The notes under the pieces are model-generated. The model did no database searches, was not told the origin of the DNA, and saw only the letters and a program-made list of their open reading frames with translations. From Hofstenia miamia (taxonomy: Eukaryota > Xenacoelomorpha > Acoela > Hofsteniidae), in assembly GCA_900660155.1 (NCBI GenBank), contig CABFPE010000006.1, positions 1,740,114 through 1,804,113 on the forward strand: a stretch of 64,000 bases of DNA, read 5' to 3'. A program made the position numbers and the translations under genes. Positions 22,221 through 35,059 of this stretch are shown piece by piece (the first letter of the stretch is position 1; each line of letters starts with the position of its first letter).

Positions 22221-23220
22221 NNNNNNNNNNNNNNNNNNNNNNNNNNNNNNNNNNNNNNNNNNNNNNNNNNNNNNNNNNNNNNNNNNNNNNNNNNNNNNNN
22301 NNNNNNNNNNNNNNNNNNNNNNNNNNNNNNNNNNNNNNNNNNNNNNNNNNNNNNNNNNNNNNNNNNNNNNNNNNNNNNNNNNNNNNNNNNNNNNNNNNNN
22401 NNNNNNNNNNNNNNNNNNNNNNNNNNNNNNNNNNNNNNNNNNNNNNNNNNNNNNNNNNNNNNNNNNNNNNNNNNNNNNNNNNNNNNNNNNNNNNNNNNNN
22501 NNNNNNNNNNNNNNNNNNNNNNNNNNNNNNNNNNNNNNNNNNNNNNNNNNNNNNNNNNNNNNNNNNNNNNNNNNNNNNNNNNNNNNNNNNNNNNNNNNNN
22601 NNNNNNNNNNNNNNNNNNNNNNNNNNNNNNNNNNNNNNNNNNNNNNNNNNNNNNNNNNNNNNNNNNNNNNNNNNNNNNNNNNNNNNNNNNNNNNNNNNNN
22701 NNNNNNNNNNNNNNNNNNNNNNNNNNNNNNNNNNNNNNNNNNNNNNNNNNNNNNNNNNNNNNNNNNNNNNNNNNNNNNNNNNNNNNNNNNNNNNNNNNNN
22801 NNNNNNNNNNNNNNNNNNNNNNNNNNNNNNNNNNNNNNNNNNNNNNNNNNNNNNNNNNNNNNNNNNNNNNNNNNNNNNNNNNNNNNNNNNNNNNNNNNNN
22901 NNNNNNNNNNNNNNNNNNNNNNNNNNNNNNNNNNNNNNNNNNNNNNNNNNNNNNNNNNNNNNNNNNNNNNNNNNNNNNNNNNNNNNNNNNNNNNNNNNNN
23001 NNNNNNNNNNNNNNNNNNNNNNNNNNNNNNNNNNNNNNNNNNNNNNNNNNNNNNNNNNNNNNNNNNNNNNNNNNNNNNNNNNNNNNNNNNNNNNNNNNNN
23101 NNNNNNNNNNNNNNNNNNNNNNNNNNNNNNNNNNNNNNNNNNNNNNNNNNNNNNNNNNNNNNNNNNNNNNNNNNNNNNNNNNNNNNNNNNNNNNNNNNNN
23201 NNNNNNNNNNNNNNNNNNNN
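22221..23220. other. assembly gap, 1000 N
   Basis: Exactly 1000 undetermined bases, probably a gap of arbitrary size. It is flanked by AT-dinucleotide sequence on both sides, which likely broke the assembly. Confidence 0.99.
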
Positions 23221-23650
23221 ATATATATATATATATATAAACAAATAATTATAAACTTTAATAAATTTTTTCTTAGATATAGCCTGAATTTGTTATTCCT
23301 GAGCTATAGCAAGGCAAATTTATGTCCTTTTAATATTAGCAGATTATCAAATTACTGTAGACACATTTTTGACATTTTCTGTAGTCCAATCATAATACAT
23401 TTCTTGTGGTCCAATCATAATATAGAATAGGAAGCAATTTATATACCTGCATAATTTATCTAATATATCATTTCATAATGGCAAACCTTACTTCCTTATA
23501 TAACATTGCGAAAAATTCAGAAAAAATACAATTGAATGAAGTTAGTGAAAACGGAGAAGACAAGTTGTTAACTGGAACAATTCTGCATATCACCAAATGC
23601 AATAAACCCCTAGCAAGTTATCGGCCTATGATGAAAGCAGATGGGTCTAA

Positions 23651-23959
23651 ATGCATGAAGGTTTCGGCTGCAAAACAAAATCATTTTTCAGAGAGAAGTA
23701 TATCCAATTAATGGTGTGGCCACTTAATTCACTCGATCTTACGCCGATAGAAAATGTATGGCAGATCATGAAAGACTTTGTAGAGCAGAAAGGTCCGCAA
23801 AATTTGGATCAACTGAAGAGTTATATCCCCCAATCGAAGAATCAAATCACTCCCGAAATGAGAGTCAATTTAATGAACGCAATTTCGAGACGATTAACCG
23901 CTTGTGCAGCTGCACTGGGGGTATTTGTCAACTCGGTTTTACCAGCATCGGGTAACTGA
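23651..23959 (+). pseudogene. Tc1-like transposase C-terminal part
   Basis: A 103-codon frame reads YIQLMVWPLNSLDLTPIENV then WQIMKDFVEQKGPQNLDQLK and ISRRLTACAAALG. WPxNSxDLxPIENxW with the catalytic Glu is the Tc1/IS630 signature. The upstream part (23478-23711) is in another frame and lacks recognisable Asp motifs. The terminal segment ACCTGAGCTATA near 24050-24062 fits the end of a Tc1-type element next to a TA. The left half is missing, probably cut by the gap or a deletion. Confidence 0.75.
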
Positions 23960-24805
23960 CTTAACTACCTTTCTGTTGGTGTGTTTTTTGTTTGATTATC
24001 ATGGTTTGCTATTGCGAAATATATATATTTATCCGCGCCACTTTTTTTGACCTGAGCTATATGTTACAGTAATGAAATTTTAGTAGGGTTGCAAGTCAAA
24101 TAGTAACTGTAATAAAATTATAATTGCCATTACAGTTCCATGCTTTGAGAAATATTTTAAGATATAATTATCAAGCAATTTTTGCAACATCTTTTAGCAA
24201 ACTGCTCCGAATTTGATATCCACAGACTTCCCAGTCTTGTTTCTAGAAAGGTTGAAGCACATTTAGTTGCCTCGAGATTCAAGAGACTATGGGTGGATTG
24301 TACAGTACATGGAGCTGAGAAAATACATTAGTGCGTCAACTTCGTAATACAAAAGCTGAGGATCTTGCAACAATGAGTGCTGATCATCCTCTAATGGAAG
24401 ATAGGAATGCATGCGTGATGCCACATAATACATTTCTCATTGGTGCACAAGAGTTGCAGATGCAGTAGAGCAGTAAACACAACAATCACGGTCGCTTAAA
24501 CGAGCTGAAAATGTTGATGTAAGTATTAGGCCTTCATATATTAAAATGTTGGCCTGTTAATCTAGATTTTCTATATGTGCATTATACATTATAATTTCTC
24601 TTAATTTGTAATTCAAATCTATATATGTACGTAAACAATTGTTACTCGTTCAACATTGAGCATTTTTGCGCAAAATATAACTGCGCATATTGCGTTAGAA
24701 TTAAAATTCTCTAGGATTTTTCGAGATTTTTCGAAGTGTTGCATGGTTGCATAATTTAGACTACAGTTCAGACGGCAAATGATATTACTGGGAAATTCAT
24801 CCGGT

Positions 24806-25047
24806 AAACTTAGAGAACTTTCAGAAGTTGGACTTATCCAGACGTCAAACGAATTCCCGAATCAAGGACTACACCTTAAGACAAGCGGCCATTTGACAAA
24901 TGAAAGGCGTTATACCGCAAGCAGCCCAAGTTGCATGTTATCGATTGCATTAATGTAATATATCTTTTGTACTAATTGATCATGTTAATTTATTATTAAA
25001 TTTGCGTTTTATTTTTACAGTTAATTTAATACTAAATAATGTAGAAA
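24806..25047 (+). repeat. dispersed repeat with coding-like 5' part, copy 2
   Basis: Same-strand partner of 14591-14820. It reads NLENFQKLDLSRRQTNSRIK then DYTLRQAAI, stop, QMKGVIPQAAQ; the in-frame stop of copy 1 is Arg here. Codon-level conservation suggests that the shared part was coding when the family was active. Confidence 0.6.
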
Positions 25048-25049
25048 TA

Positions 25050-26509
25050 CTTACCGCGTTTGATAAGTTCCAATTTTGCTTTTTTAAGCTAACTAGAAAG
25101 ATAATTAAAAAATAAATGTTTATTACTATATTGCATATGTCTCCAATTAGTTCAAAGAAGTCTTTCAAAGATGTCCTAGGAGACCCGCAGCGCAGATAAA
25201 ATATGTTCATTTTTATATTTGATTGTAAATGGAGAAACAACCACGGATTACACATCTTGTAATTCTAAGATCAAAGAGCTTGCCAGACTGTTGTGACTTG
25301 TCGGGATTGCAGAAAGTCTGCAGTTTGTCGTACCATTATTGTGCTGAAACTAAACTTCACTAAATTTGGTAGAATTACGATGGAGCCTTCGGCAATGTTC
25401 ACCAACTGATTTGAAAATGGTTATTGAATTACTAGTGTAGAATTTCAAATTTGTTATCTTCAGGATTAAAACACAATCAACGCTTGTCTAATAAATGTGC
25501 AATGGCATATTCCCATCTTCGATACCTATATATGCATAAAACGTGGCTATAATTCAAGTGCAAAGTACATCGCTGCGTTGATTTTTATTAATTCAACCCT
25601 GAAGAACTAACTCAATGTGATAGTAAGATGCATTATGGAACAATATTCATCACTGATTAATATTAGCATCATTTTTTAGAAATTTACTCGAAAATTTAAT
25701 AGTTACATCTTTTCGTATATTATTAAAAAACATGAACATTTATCAAAAAAAGTCGGTAATGCTTCACATAGTGGTTCTCGAATCAACGCATAATACTATT
25801 AAATATACGGATTCTTAGGGAACGTTAAAATACAGAGTTACGTCAAGCTGCAAATGGATGCCGACAAAAGAAAACTTTGAGGATGTTCCTTCACACATAA
25901 CACATTTTGATTCTGCTTTTGTAATTCGCGGTAATTTTGTTTCCTCTGCACTCCTTATGGCAATAAAAATTTTAAAGACTTTAAATAGCAGTGCAGAGGA
26001 AGATTTAGTGCACTAGAAATTATTTTATTTGTAGTGCAAAGTGGAGAAAAACAATTCAACAAAAGATGATGGTAGACCTATTGTAAATATGGAAAAATGA
26101 CGAAGATGTGCACAGTAAAATCAAAACAGCAATTAAATCAATGCCCAACAGAATTATAAAAGTTATTACAGCAAATAATAGAAATACTAAATATTGAACT
26201 ACTCTTTGTTTTTTGTGTGCAAACATATTTATCTGTTCTATCTTTATTAGATATATGTGTTGTGCATATTTACATCATTCTTATTCATTAATGTCAAATA
26301 TTAAATAATTTATACAATACATATTCGGTTTACAAAAAACTTAATTGTTTCAAGTATTTTTTTCTACTGTACGACTCTTGAACGAGTTGACCACAAGGTA
26401 ATTTGAAAAAATGGTTAACATAATATTTATATTATATGTGGATAATGTGCATGTAAAGTAATTTTGACTGTTGGAAGTGAGAAAAGTATAACTACAATTA
26501 GTCTATTTG
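25050..26509. other. gene-free stretch with decayed coding-like patches
   Basis: No supported gene. Short readable patches near 25840-26170 (such as KMPNR-like basic segments) are interrupted by stops and match no family I know. Confidence 0.4.
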
Positions 26510-26511
26510 TA

Positions 26512-27290
26512 CAGGGTGATCAAGAAGTCCCTTTTTCGGTTTCTAAGCATTTCTATTCATTTTAATAATTGATCGAATGTTTGCAAACAAGTCTCATATC
26601 AAAATTCATATTTCAAATTTATTTTAATGTGTTTCAGATTTATCTGTGAGCAAAGAAGTCGAATATCAATCAAATTTCAAAATTTACATTTATTGTGTTC
26701 AGATTCATTTGTGAGCAGTAAAGAATTAAATTTTAAATTCTTTAAGTTATCTGGTTTATTCACTGAGTCATTTCGTTCGTTATGCGACAGCTTTGATAAT
26801 GCTCAGGGTTGACGAAAGAATTCAGATTGTTATATTGATGTCTCAACTGCATTCTGTGACCCTCGTAGGAAGACACCTTGCACGTGGTGTATGTGAGGTG
26901 CCAAGTGAACGGACAATCCGAGACACCTTTACCCGGGTCAAGAAAACTGGCTCTTTATTGGATAGGAAAAGAAGTAGGCGACCATCTAAAGAAGAGGAGC
27001 GTGAAGAAGTTCTGAAACAGTTACTGGAAGAAAACAGCAACACCTCCATCCGAAAGCGGTGTAATGAAACAGATCTTTCTTATGGAGGAGTACAACATAC
27101 GCTGAAAGTTGGCCTGAAAAAATTTCCATAAAAGTTGGAAGTTTATCAAGGATTATCAGAAGAAGATTGCGCCAGCCGAGTTCAAATGTGTAACGATTTG
27201 CTTTTTTTGACAGCTGAAGATGAAGAGTTTCTGAAACGAATAATATTTTCGGACGAAGCAACATTCAACATTAATAGACTTGTCTATCTC
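26512..27290 (+). pseudogene. mariner/IS630-type transposon 5' half
   Basis: The left end follows a TA: CAGGGTGATCAAGAAGTCCC (26512). The frame 26793-27131 gives an N-terminal helix-turn-helix region (VPSERTIRDTFTRVKKTGSL, LLDRKRSRRPSKEEEREEV). It continues past one stop as KVEVYQGLSEEDCASRVQMC to FLKRIIFSDEATFNINR, which carries the first catalytic Asp of the DDE core. Sequence breaks at about 27290 into a P-like fragment; the 3' half is missing. The layout resembles the DUF4817-type Tc1/mariner group. Confidence 0.75.
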
Positions 27291-27301
27291 CTATCGACAA
27301 C

Positions 27302-28260
27302 TTGATGGTATTTACAAAGAATTGTTGCGTTCAAGAGTCACCATTAATTAATTGGACTGAAAGGACAATTGATGGCTTGGATGAAGCTATTGATGATGCT
27401 TCTGAATATTCAATGCTTCATATTATTGAGGAACAATACATTTTATCACAAACTAGTCCTTCTCGTAAGAGATACACATCTGAATTGATCCGAGAATAGT
27501 TCAAGTAGCTCCATTTGTTATGCATTAAAAAGTTCTAGTAATTTGCTTGTTTTGCCCAAATCCATCACTCTTTAGAATAGATTACTCGATAGTAAAAACA
27601 GATGATATTGGAAGTTTTAAAACATACTTAATTGCGCTATTGGATAATTTAAACGAATTCACAGTTGTATTAATTATTGATGAAATCTATTTATGTAATA
27701 GACCTGAATACACGGGTAGAGTATTTTATGGTTTCGATAAAAATATTTCAACTGTTCTTGTTTTTATGATTGCATCCCTTTCGTCAAAGTTTAAGGATGT
27801 CGTGAAGATGGTTCTTCAATCTCACATGACAACTAGTACTATTCAGAATTATTATTTACGTGTTATGATTTTCGCAACCAAATGTGACGTAAATGCGTGT
27901 GTACTTTCAGTGGATAACTGCAGCAGTGTTAATCAATCCCTTTATTTGTGATGGAAATTAACTGAACTATTATGCCTCGAACCCAAAAAATTTTCAAATT
28001 AGAGAAGTTCATTTGGTATTCGAACCAGTGCATAATTTTAAGAATAAATACAACAAATTATTAAATAAAAAACCATTTTCGATTGACTATGCGTTAAAAT
28101 CACTATTCGATTGTGAAGTAGGCATGGAATGTTTGAAGGCTAAAATTTCTGATATTGGCGAATTACATGAAATCAAGCAAAGTAACCAGATATGCACATA
28201 AATTAAAATGATCGACATTTCATCCAACATCTAGAAATATTCAGTAAAATTAGCTGAATT
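27302..28260 (+). pseudogene. P-element/THAP9-like transposase core fragment
   Basis: Contains VVLIIDEIYLCNRPEYTGRV then FYGFDKN, LVFMIASLSSKFKDVVKMV and VLSVDNCSSVNQSLYL: the DEIY, KYKDVV and DN motifs typical of the RNase H-like core of P/THAP9 transposases, with the Asp residues expected at two catalytic positions. A further frame (28013-28200) gives EPVHNFKNKYNKLLNKKPFS, the HxxKxxxNNLL-like insertion. It is framed by a mariner 5' half on the left and a Tc1 3' half on the right. Confidence 0.7.
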
Positions 28261-28319
28261 CGTATTTAACGAAACTACTTTATCAGGATTAGAGTAGACA
28301 CTAGACAAGGATTGGAAAA

Positions 28320-28954
28320 GGATGCATTTCATCGAAAGGCTGTGGAAGAATTCATGTCGTCGAAGGTGCCATGAACAGTGTTCAATATTTGGATGTGCTG
28401 TCTCACCGCCTTATTCCTCAAGCAAGCGATTGGTTTCCAAATAATCAATATATTTTCCAACAGGATTTGGCACCCTGCCATACGTCAAAGAAATCGAAAG
28501 AGTTTCTTTGCTCTCACAATATTCGAGTTTTGGATTGGCCAGGAAATTCTCCGGACTTATCGCCGATAGAGAATTTATGGCATATTGTGAAACAAAGAGT
28601 GAACAAGAGTGACTGCAAATCAAAACAAGACTTGATCAATGCTGTCCTCAATGTCATGATAAGAGGAAATGATTTGGATCAAATTTGTGCGAACCTGATC
28701 AACTCGATGCCAAGAAGGGTCAACGCATGCTTAAAAGCGAAAGGTGGACCGATCCTTTATTGAAGTGTTTTTGTAGGAAATGGAATAAAATCTTGTGTAT
28801 GAATAATGTTTGCTTTCATTTAATCAAACTTGAACTAAGAACTAACTAAAAAATAGTATTTTATCAAAAAAATAACAATAAGATCACGAAACAACTCGAA
28901 ATTAGCAAATTTACTAAAAATATGCTAGTGTTGCAATTTTAATGCACAGTACTG
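28320..28954 (+). pseudogene. Tc1-like (DD34E) transposase 3' half with right terminus
   Basis: Begins with GCISSKGCGRIHVVEGAMN and continues in the open frame 28371-28763: YIFQQDLAPCHTSKKSKEFL (second Asp), LDWPGNSPDLSPIENLWHIV (Glu), 34 residues apart, then RRVNACLKAKGGPILY, a typical Tc1 C-terminus. The first catalytic Asp and the N-terminal half are absent. About 190 bp downstream, the inverse of CAGTACTGTGCATTAAAATT ends at 28954 before a TA (28955-28956), the expected Tc1/maT-type right end. Confidence 0.85.
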
Positions 28955-28959
28955 TAATA

Positions 28960-30986
28960 GTTGTTCCCTAACTAAACCAACCATTCTACATTTACTAGTC
29001 TTTGTGCCAGTGTTAGAAAGTGGACAAGTATGCATATTGATACAAAAATTATTGAAAATCAAGGAAAAACACTCATTTAAAACAAATCACACTGCAGTAA
29101 CTATTTTTGTATATTTTGATAAAGCGGGCTGTACGAGCTGAATTTACTAATTCTATTAAAGGTAATGAGAAGAAAAAAAACATGGCAACCTAGAAAAAAG
29201 TCAATAGCTCTCAGATAGGCTTCGGATGAAAATTCACGAGTACTCAAAGAAAAATAATTAAAGCAACAATTCTCGCTTCAACTCTGTCCCTTACTTCTTC
29301 TACTGCAACCAATTCTAATATATACCGTCCGCCATCCTTAACACGGGCATGAAATTTTTAAGATTTTCTCCTTTGGCTTTTAAATGAAGATATCCATTTT
29401 TTTATTCGTCAGTTAAATTTATCTCTACATAAATGTATTTTACTGATTATTTCTTGGGTAAACAACATCAACAGCATTTGAATTTTATCCAATGGGAATG
29501 GTTTATCCTACATCAATCAAATAATTTCTCGCAACCATGTTTTTCAAGACATGTAAATATTATTAGGAATTAGACGGGAACAAAAACGTAAACAACATCT
29601 GTCACACTACTCGATTTTGCAACAAAATTATTAAATTATCAAGCCAGCCCTCAAGTTTTAAATAATATTTTCGGTGTCATGTCCTGTTATTATGTACTCC
29701 TTGGCCAGAACACAGTCTATGCAGTCTTGCATCGTTACGAAGAAAATAGATATATCTGTTGTACAGGTTATGATGGATAAAATTCGATTAAATATTGGTC
29801 GAGCTCATTTAAATACAAATTTATGGAGAGTTTGGTTATATTTTACAATGTTTTACATATAATTTAAAATATTAGGGATTTTTAGTGAACACCCGTTATT
29901 TTCAGTAGTTCCCCCTCTGCAACAGCAAAGGAAGAAAGGTTACATATATAAATTATAAACTTTAGTTTTTAATAAAACAATATTAAGATAATATCATTGT
30001 TCACACTGAATTGTAATTGATTTAATATAAAAATGCCAAGTATATGGATCATCCCATTATAATTGCTAAAAATGATAAGAGGACCGTTCGCTCGGTTTTC
30101 GAGAATAAGCGCAATTTTTGTAAGATTTCGGCATACTATAGTTCATTCGAAAGCTCTTTTCGTTCTACAGATTTCATCTAAATACTCAAGAGGCATTGCT
30201 TTTAAACTGACGGAGACATAAGCCGTCAAATTCGAAAGAAAACTATGCAAAATTACAGCACATAGCATTTACTGCGATGTGATAGCAAATTTTAATTTAA
30301 ATTTTTGCATCATAGAGCTCAAGATAAATTTCTTCATTAAAAGGTAAGATTTTCATATATATTTTAAGTTAATGTATATTGCAGTTGGTTTATAAGTAAT
30401 TCATTAGATCGCACATTTTATTAAATTTGGTAATGAAATAAGTTAATTATTGAACTAATTACATTAAGATAAACTTTATTGATATATATTTTGTTTGGCT
30501 TACTTAGTTAGAGTTACGATATTGATAAAATAAATATCATTTATGATGAATGGTAGTCCAACATAATTAAACGTATAACCATTAGATTATCGTTTCAAGA
30601 TTGAGTACCGTTTACATCATCAATATTTTAAAAGCCTAATCTATTTTGACATTGCTTAGATTATAAAAGATTCGGTGAGGGTTCCGTGCTATTAAAGCAA
30701 CAGCTTTGTATCTTACAACATGAATCTATGAAATGTTATCTAACATGATATATAATAGATATATCAATCACAATGCACTGCAGTTCATCCTAACTAATAT
30801 AGCTTATATTTCAATTGTATACAAAATTGTAAAACAAATGTGATTTCAAAGTTTAACAGTGATTCCAGCCACCAATTATTTTCTGTAGAACAGCGTTGCT
30901 TAAAAATTAAGATCCGCCAATGAAAGTTAAGCAAGACCTCATTTTAATATAAAATTGAAAAACTTAAATAAACATATCATTCAAAA
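28960..30986. other. gene-free AT-rich stretch
   Basis: About 2 kb without a supported gene. The only sizeable frame (29674-29862) has no recognisable motif. Confidence 0.5.
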
Positions 30987-32082
30987 ATGTCCTTTGGTTT
31001 GGTAAACCACAACTCTAACGATGTTGCCGCACAAGTCGCTATCGAGTTGGAGCTCACAAGAATTTCCATACTGCTTGATGAAGCTAAAGCAGCAGATGAG
31101 AATATTCATGCGTTCAACAAACGCCTCAATGCAAATATTATCCACATAGTAAAAGCCGGAGAACGTATTGTTACACGTGGGTTCGATCGTTCAAAGAAAG
31201 TTACTGTTCTATACGACCGTAAGATTATTTTTGCGTAAGTTGCATATTATTCTATAATATTGATACAGGCGGTGTCTTCACTACATTTCCTGAAAATGAA
31301 AAGCAATCAAGATTGTTCTTAATGCACCGCACTATTTGATTAGGGATTGGGTCTGAAGTGATAATTGTAGAGGCACAAATCTGCAATGAATCCTTCGCAA
31401 GAGCGCCCATAATTATTTGTGACGATAAATTGTTGCTGACAACAACAAAATAGGCGATTACCATCTCTATCCAATTGCAATCATTGAATATTTTCAACTT
31501 TTCTTGAAAAATTCCAAGCAGGTGATTTAAAGTGCCTTGATAAGTGATTTAAAATATTTTAAAATAGTATATTAATTGAAGATGTAAATATAACAAAATA
31601 TTTAGCTATTGAGGTTGGATTTGTTTGTGCAGGAAATCTGTGTAATCAAACACTTAGTGATTGTCAAGTTTGTTTTACACCTACAGATGTTTGGGTCAGT
31701 AGTTTATATTTAAAGTCTACCAGATTCGGCTGCAAGATTGTTCACGTCAGCACAGAGTTATTAACGGAACTTCTGGTGTCCCGGGCCATTTTGAATGTAA
31801 GTTTTTTTTTAAATAATAAAGTAATTAATTCGATTTTAGAAAGAAGTGGAAATCTTAGACATCCGTCCTCTAAGAAGTCACATTCAACATGAAGTTTCGA
31901 ACAGTGGCTGGGTAATGGCCGGATGGGTCAAGAGCTCATCAGACGATATCATTGATGATGCTTCGAGAATCAATATCATCAGATTTATCCGGACGGCATT
32001 AATAAATCCGTATGGTAGTAATCGAAGCAGTGTAAGAAGTCAAACAGCAGTCCCGCAGATAGTTGTTGAACAGCAAATAACA
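30987..32082 (+). CDS. unrecognised gene, three phase-consistent exons (partial)
   Basis: Exons 30987-31234, 31658-31796 and 31840-32082 join through GT-AG introns (GC|GTAAGT to TTAG|TGATTG; AAT|GTAAGT to TTTTAG|AAAGAAG; then ACA|GTGAGT) to give 210 codons without a stop. Phases are 2, 0 and 0. The start is the Met of MSFGLVNHNSNDVAAQVAIE. Exon 1 encodes a charged helical segment (ELELTRISILLDEAKAADEN). Exon 2 has CQVCFTPTDVWVSSLYLKS. Exon 3 has a conspicuous GWVMAGWVKSSSDDIIDDAS then RFIRTALINPYG. No signal peptide or membrane segment is evident. The last exon(s) were not located. Function unknown; a host gene or a transposon-borne gene are both possible. Confidence 0.5.
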
Positions 32083-32488
32083 GTGAGTGACATCGAATAC
32101 ATGCATTTCTTGATTTATTTTTAAATTTCATCTAATTGAAGATTTACATACATTTTGTTAATTTAAGTTGGTATGTATTATATGTAGAAGTATCATAATT
32201 ATTGAAATCTATTGAAGATTATTTTTAGCATTAGTATTTGATTATAAGTTAAATTTGCTCATAAATGCAGTAAGAAATACATAATTACGTTTCAATTGCT
32301 TAGAGTAAACTTCAGCTCATAGAAGTTAGCTTTTTTTAAGAAAGTTGCTGTTCATGGCAACGATACTGGAGTCAAATCGAAATTTAAATTTTTTCAGTTT
32401 GGATTTTCATAAAATATTGGAAGGTATTTCTTGTTAAAAGCACTTTTATTTTCTGCATTTTGTTTTTTTGGTTTGCTGTATCATTCTT

Positions 32489-35056
32489 AAGGTGACTTCT
32501 CACTACCGACTTTTATCATCCGTCAAGAAATCGATGATAAATGTCGATAGTCGGAACACTCTATCTGCTTTTTTGGCAAAACAGCTAAATTACTGTCATC
32601 TGATAAAAGTCGATAGTGGGAACGGTACTAAAACTAGTCGAATAGCCTACTTATCCAGTAGGAAACAGACTTCCAAAACGTCAGTTATTGTACCAGAAAT
32701 ATTTCAACTTTACATTTCACCTTTAATTGTTAATTGAAAGATTTTGTACACGAAATCGAATTATTTCTTTTTTGACAACAAATGCACGCTTTATAAATAA
32801 TATTATTAATTACAAGATTCAGTTTCACAAAGCCATTCAAATTATAATCCAGGGTTGTTTGCAATATGAGAATTACAAGTGCAAACGGATTAAACATCCC
32901 AATATTTCATCATTATATAATTAAGACAGATATGAACCAGCAGTGGGTCACAATCACGTGTATAAATTAATAACGCTTACAGAAGAAGATGAATGTGTAT
33001 AGAACGTACAAAACGAGCAATACCATAACAAAGTCTAAACATCGAATTCTTTTAAATGGATTGGGGAGAAATCAAATAAATCTGGTAAGATTATTACAAT
33101 CATGTTTTAATTTGGTAAATAATAAATATACATGCATATACGTTATTGACTAATGAAAATTCGTTCAATATGTTTAGACCTAAATGATTTCATTTGATAT
33201 TCTGATTCGTCATTATTTAAAAATAAGTCTTTTAATTATAATATTCTACAAGTAATACTTAAATCACTCCATATCATAAAAGCACTAAAAATAACAAATT
33301 TCTTTAGAAGTAGCTTATAAGGCTATAAATGCTAAAAATGAAATCACATTTTTTAATAAATGATATTGTTTGAGATTCGCCACATGACAGCACTCTACGA
33401 AACATTTTTTGCAGTTTCTACAAAAAATAAAGTTGCTCTTAATTAAAATAATTATCAGTGATGATAGCAATGCTAACTCAAAACCAGGCCATGACAAGCG
33501 CTATTGACTGAAATTATTGAGGGCTGTAGTGATTACATCTTTAGAAATATGAAATGTTCACTGTGCTAATAGTTTATTATACGTTAGTACGCCACAATTA
33601 ACTGTGTGAAGTCCCTGCATCTCCATTGCGCTTGCTCACATAAGTTACTTGATGCCATGAAACTGTTGTTGCATTATGCACTATTTGATATCTAAGTCCT
33701 ATTCCAATTGATCGCTTTCCTTCAAATCCAAAATGTCAAGGAAATGGATAAAGCAATTACCCAATGCTATCTCCTATTAACAGATTTTTGTTTTCGACAG
33801 GACTATGTTATGCTAGGTCCATTTTTTAGTGATCACTTTGAAGCAAAATTCGCACACTTTAAACAAAGTGCTGGTGAAACATACTATATTTCTGTTGCCA
33901 ACATTTTACAAACACATCGAATTGATCGGAGAAAAAATGCTACTGAGTTTGGTTTTAATAATTTGGTTTAAGAAAGCTATTCTTGTCAACTTTGCGAGTT
34001 CCAATTAAATGATGATGATGTTACAGAATCTCTCCCAGAAAAATTTCTCCATATGTTTCATAATGTGTTGGAAGCAGTAGTCTATGTTTCTGGATATAAA
34101 GCATTCAAAGATAGCAAGTATGCATCTGATTTGCCTAATGAAAATGAACACTATCATTTTATAAACGCGTTAAACAGAGGTAGCTTAAAGTATCCTAATG
34201 ATGGAATTGTCAATTATGTATCTAGGGGTTTGATTTTTATAGAAAATTCGTCTACTGCAGAACCAGCTTAAAGACGGCATTGGATCATATTGTTTTAGTT
34301 TATTTTAGTCAGCATTTCAGTACTAAATGTTGTCGTATATTAACAAATATTTTGTTAAACAATTATTGTAAATTTCAAAATAAATGATATTTATTTTATT
34401 TTTTGTCATTTATCAGTAATATATAAATTCTCAGAATTTAAATAATATATGATTTAGAGATCTGCCCCTAATAATTTCTTTCAATTTTGCGTGCATGCTC
34501 TGATGTTGAGGTAGCCTTGGTGATAACAATTGTGGTTGTATTATAGATTTGTAATTAGTTGGTACACATGAGGATCATCTATTCGGAGTTAATTTATCAA
34601 ATGAATTGCTCCAACTGACTTTCTTGCTAAACACTGTCGACACATGCAGTCGCTTTTTTCCTACATTTAATTTTTTCGATGATGGTAATCGCAAGCACTT
34701 GATTATTTTGCTGTATAGAAGGTAATAGCAGCACTCTTTAACTATTGCAATTGTTATCCATTAACGTGATAAATGGAATGATCCAAAATATGCAGCAAGC
34801 ATTGTTTACATTCTAAAACTGACCAAATAAACAGATGTTGCTATTTCTCTCGCTGTCAATCAAAAATATAATTGGAGTTAGGATTTCGTTCCCACTATCA
34901 ATTTATCATCTGATAAAAAATCGATAGTCTGAACGCTATTCCAACTCCGGGTTCTCTGATGAAAAAATCGGATGATAAAAAATCGCCAATGTGAACAAAA
35001 TAATTGAATTTTCGAATAAAATCTGCTGATAAAAGTCGATAGTGGGAACACACCTT
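32489..35056 (+). mobile_element. second P-like transposon family, 2.57 kb
   Basis: 30-bp inverted ends: AAGGTGACTTCTCACTACCG at 32489 and the inverse of AAGGTGTGTTCCCACTATCG ending at 35056 (26 of 30 positions match over the full arms). A subterminal motif TCATCTGATAAAA..TCGATAG recurs at about 32599 and 34905. The internal gene (33708-34271) encodes a P-type transposase C-terminus on the plus strand. No target duplication was recognised. Confidence 0.75.
33708..34271 (+). pseudogene. P-element-like transposase C-terminal region
   Basis: Two frame-sharing blocks are separated by one stop at 33969. The first contains FFSDHFEAKFAHFKQSAGET then YYISVANIL, equivalent to the ENEFGFFRQSAGGTYYIT block of the other P-like copies. 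The second has FHNVLEAVVYVSGYKAFKDS (YxxGYxA motif) and INALNRGSLKYPNDGIVNYV, typical of the P/THAP9 C-terminus. N-terminal THAP and catalytic parts are not readable in this copy. Confidence 0.75.
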
Positions 35057-35059
35057 TAG

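Noticed and set aside
22174..23430. Long open frames on both strands across the first gap
   Set aside because: They consist of undetermined bases; the real part is IYIYIY from AT repeats.
24200..24530. Partly readable patch (LRNTKAEDLATMSADHPLMED)
   Set aside because: Short, interrupted, no family or boundary recognised; not enough to call.
29674..29862. 62-codon plus-strand frame
   Set aside because: No motif, no splice context, expected by chance at this length.
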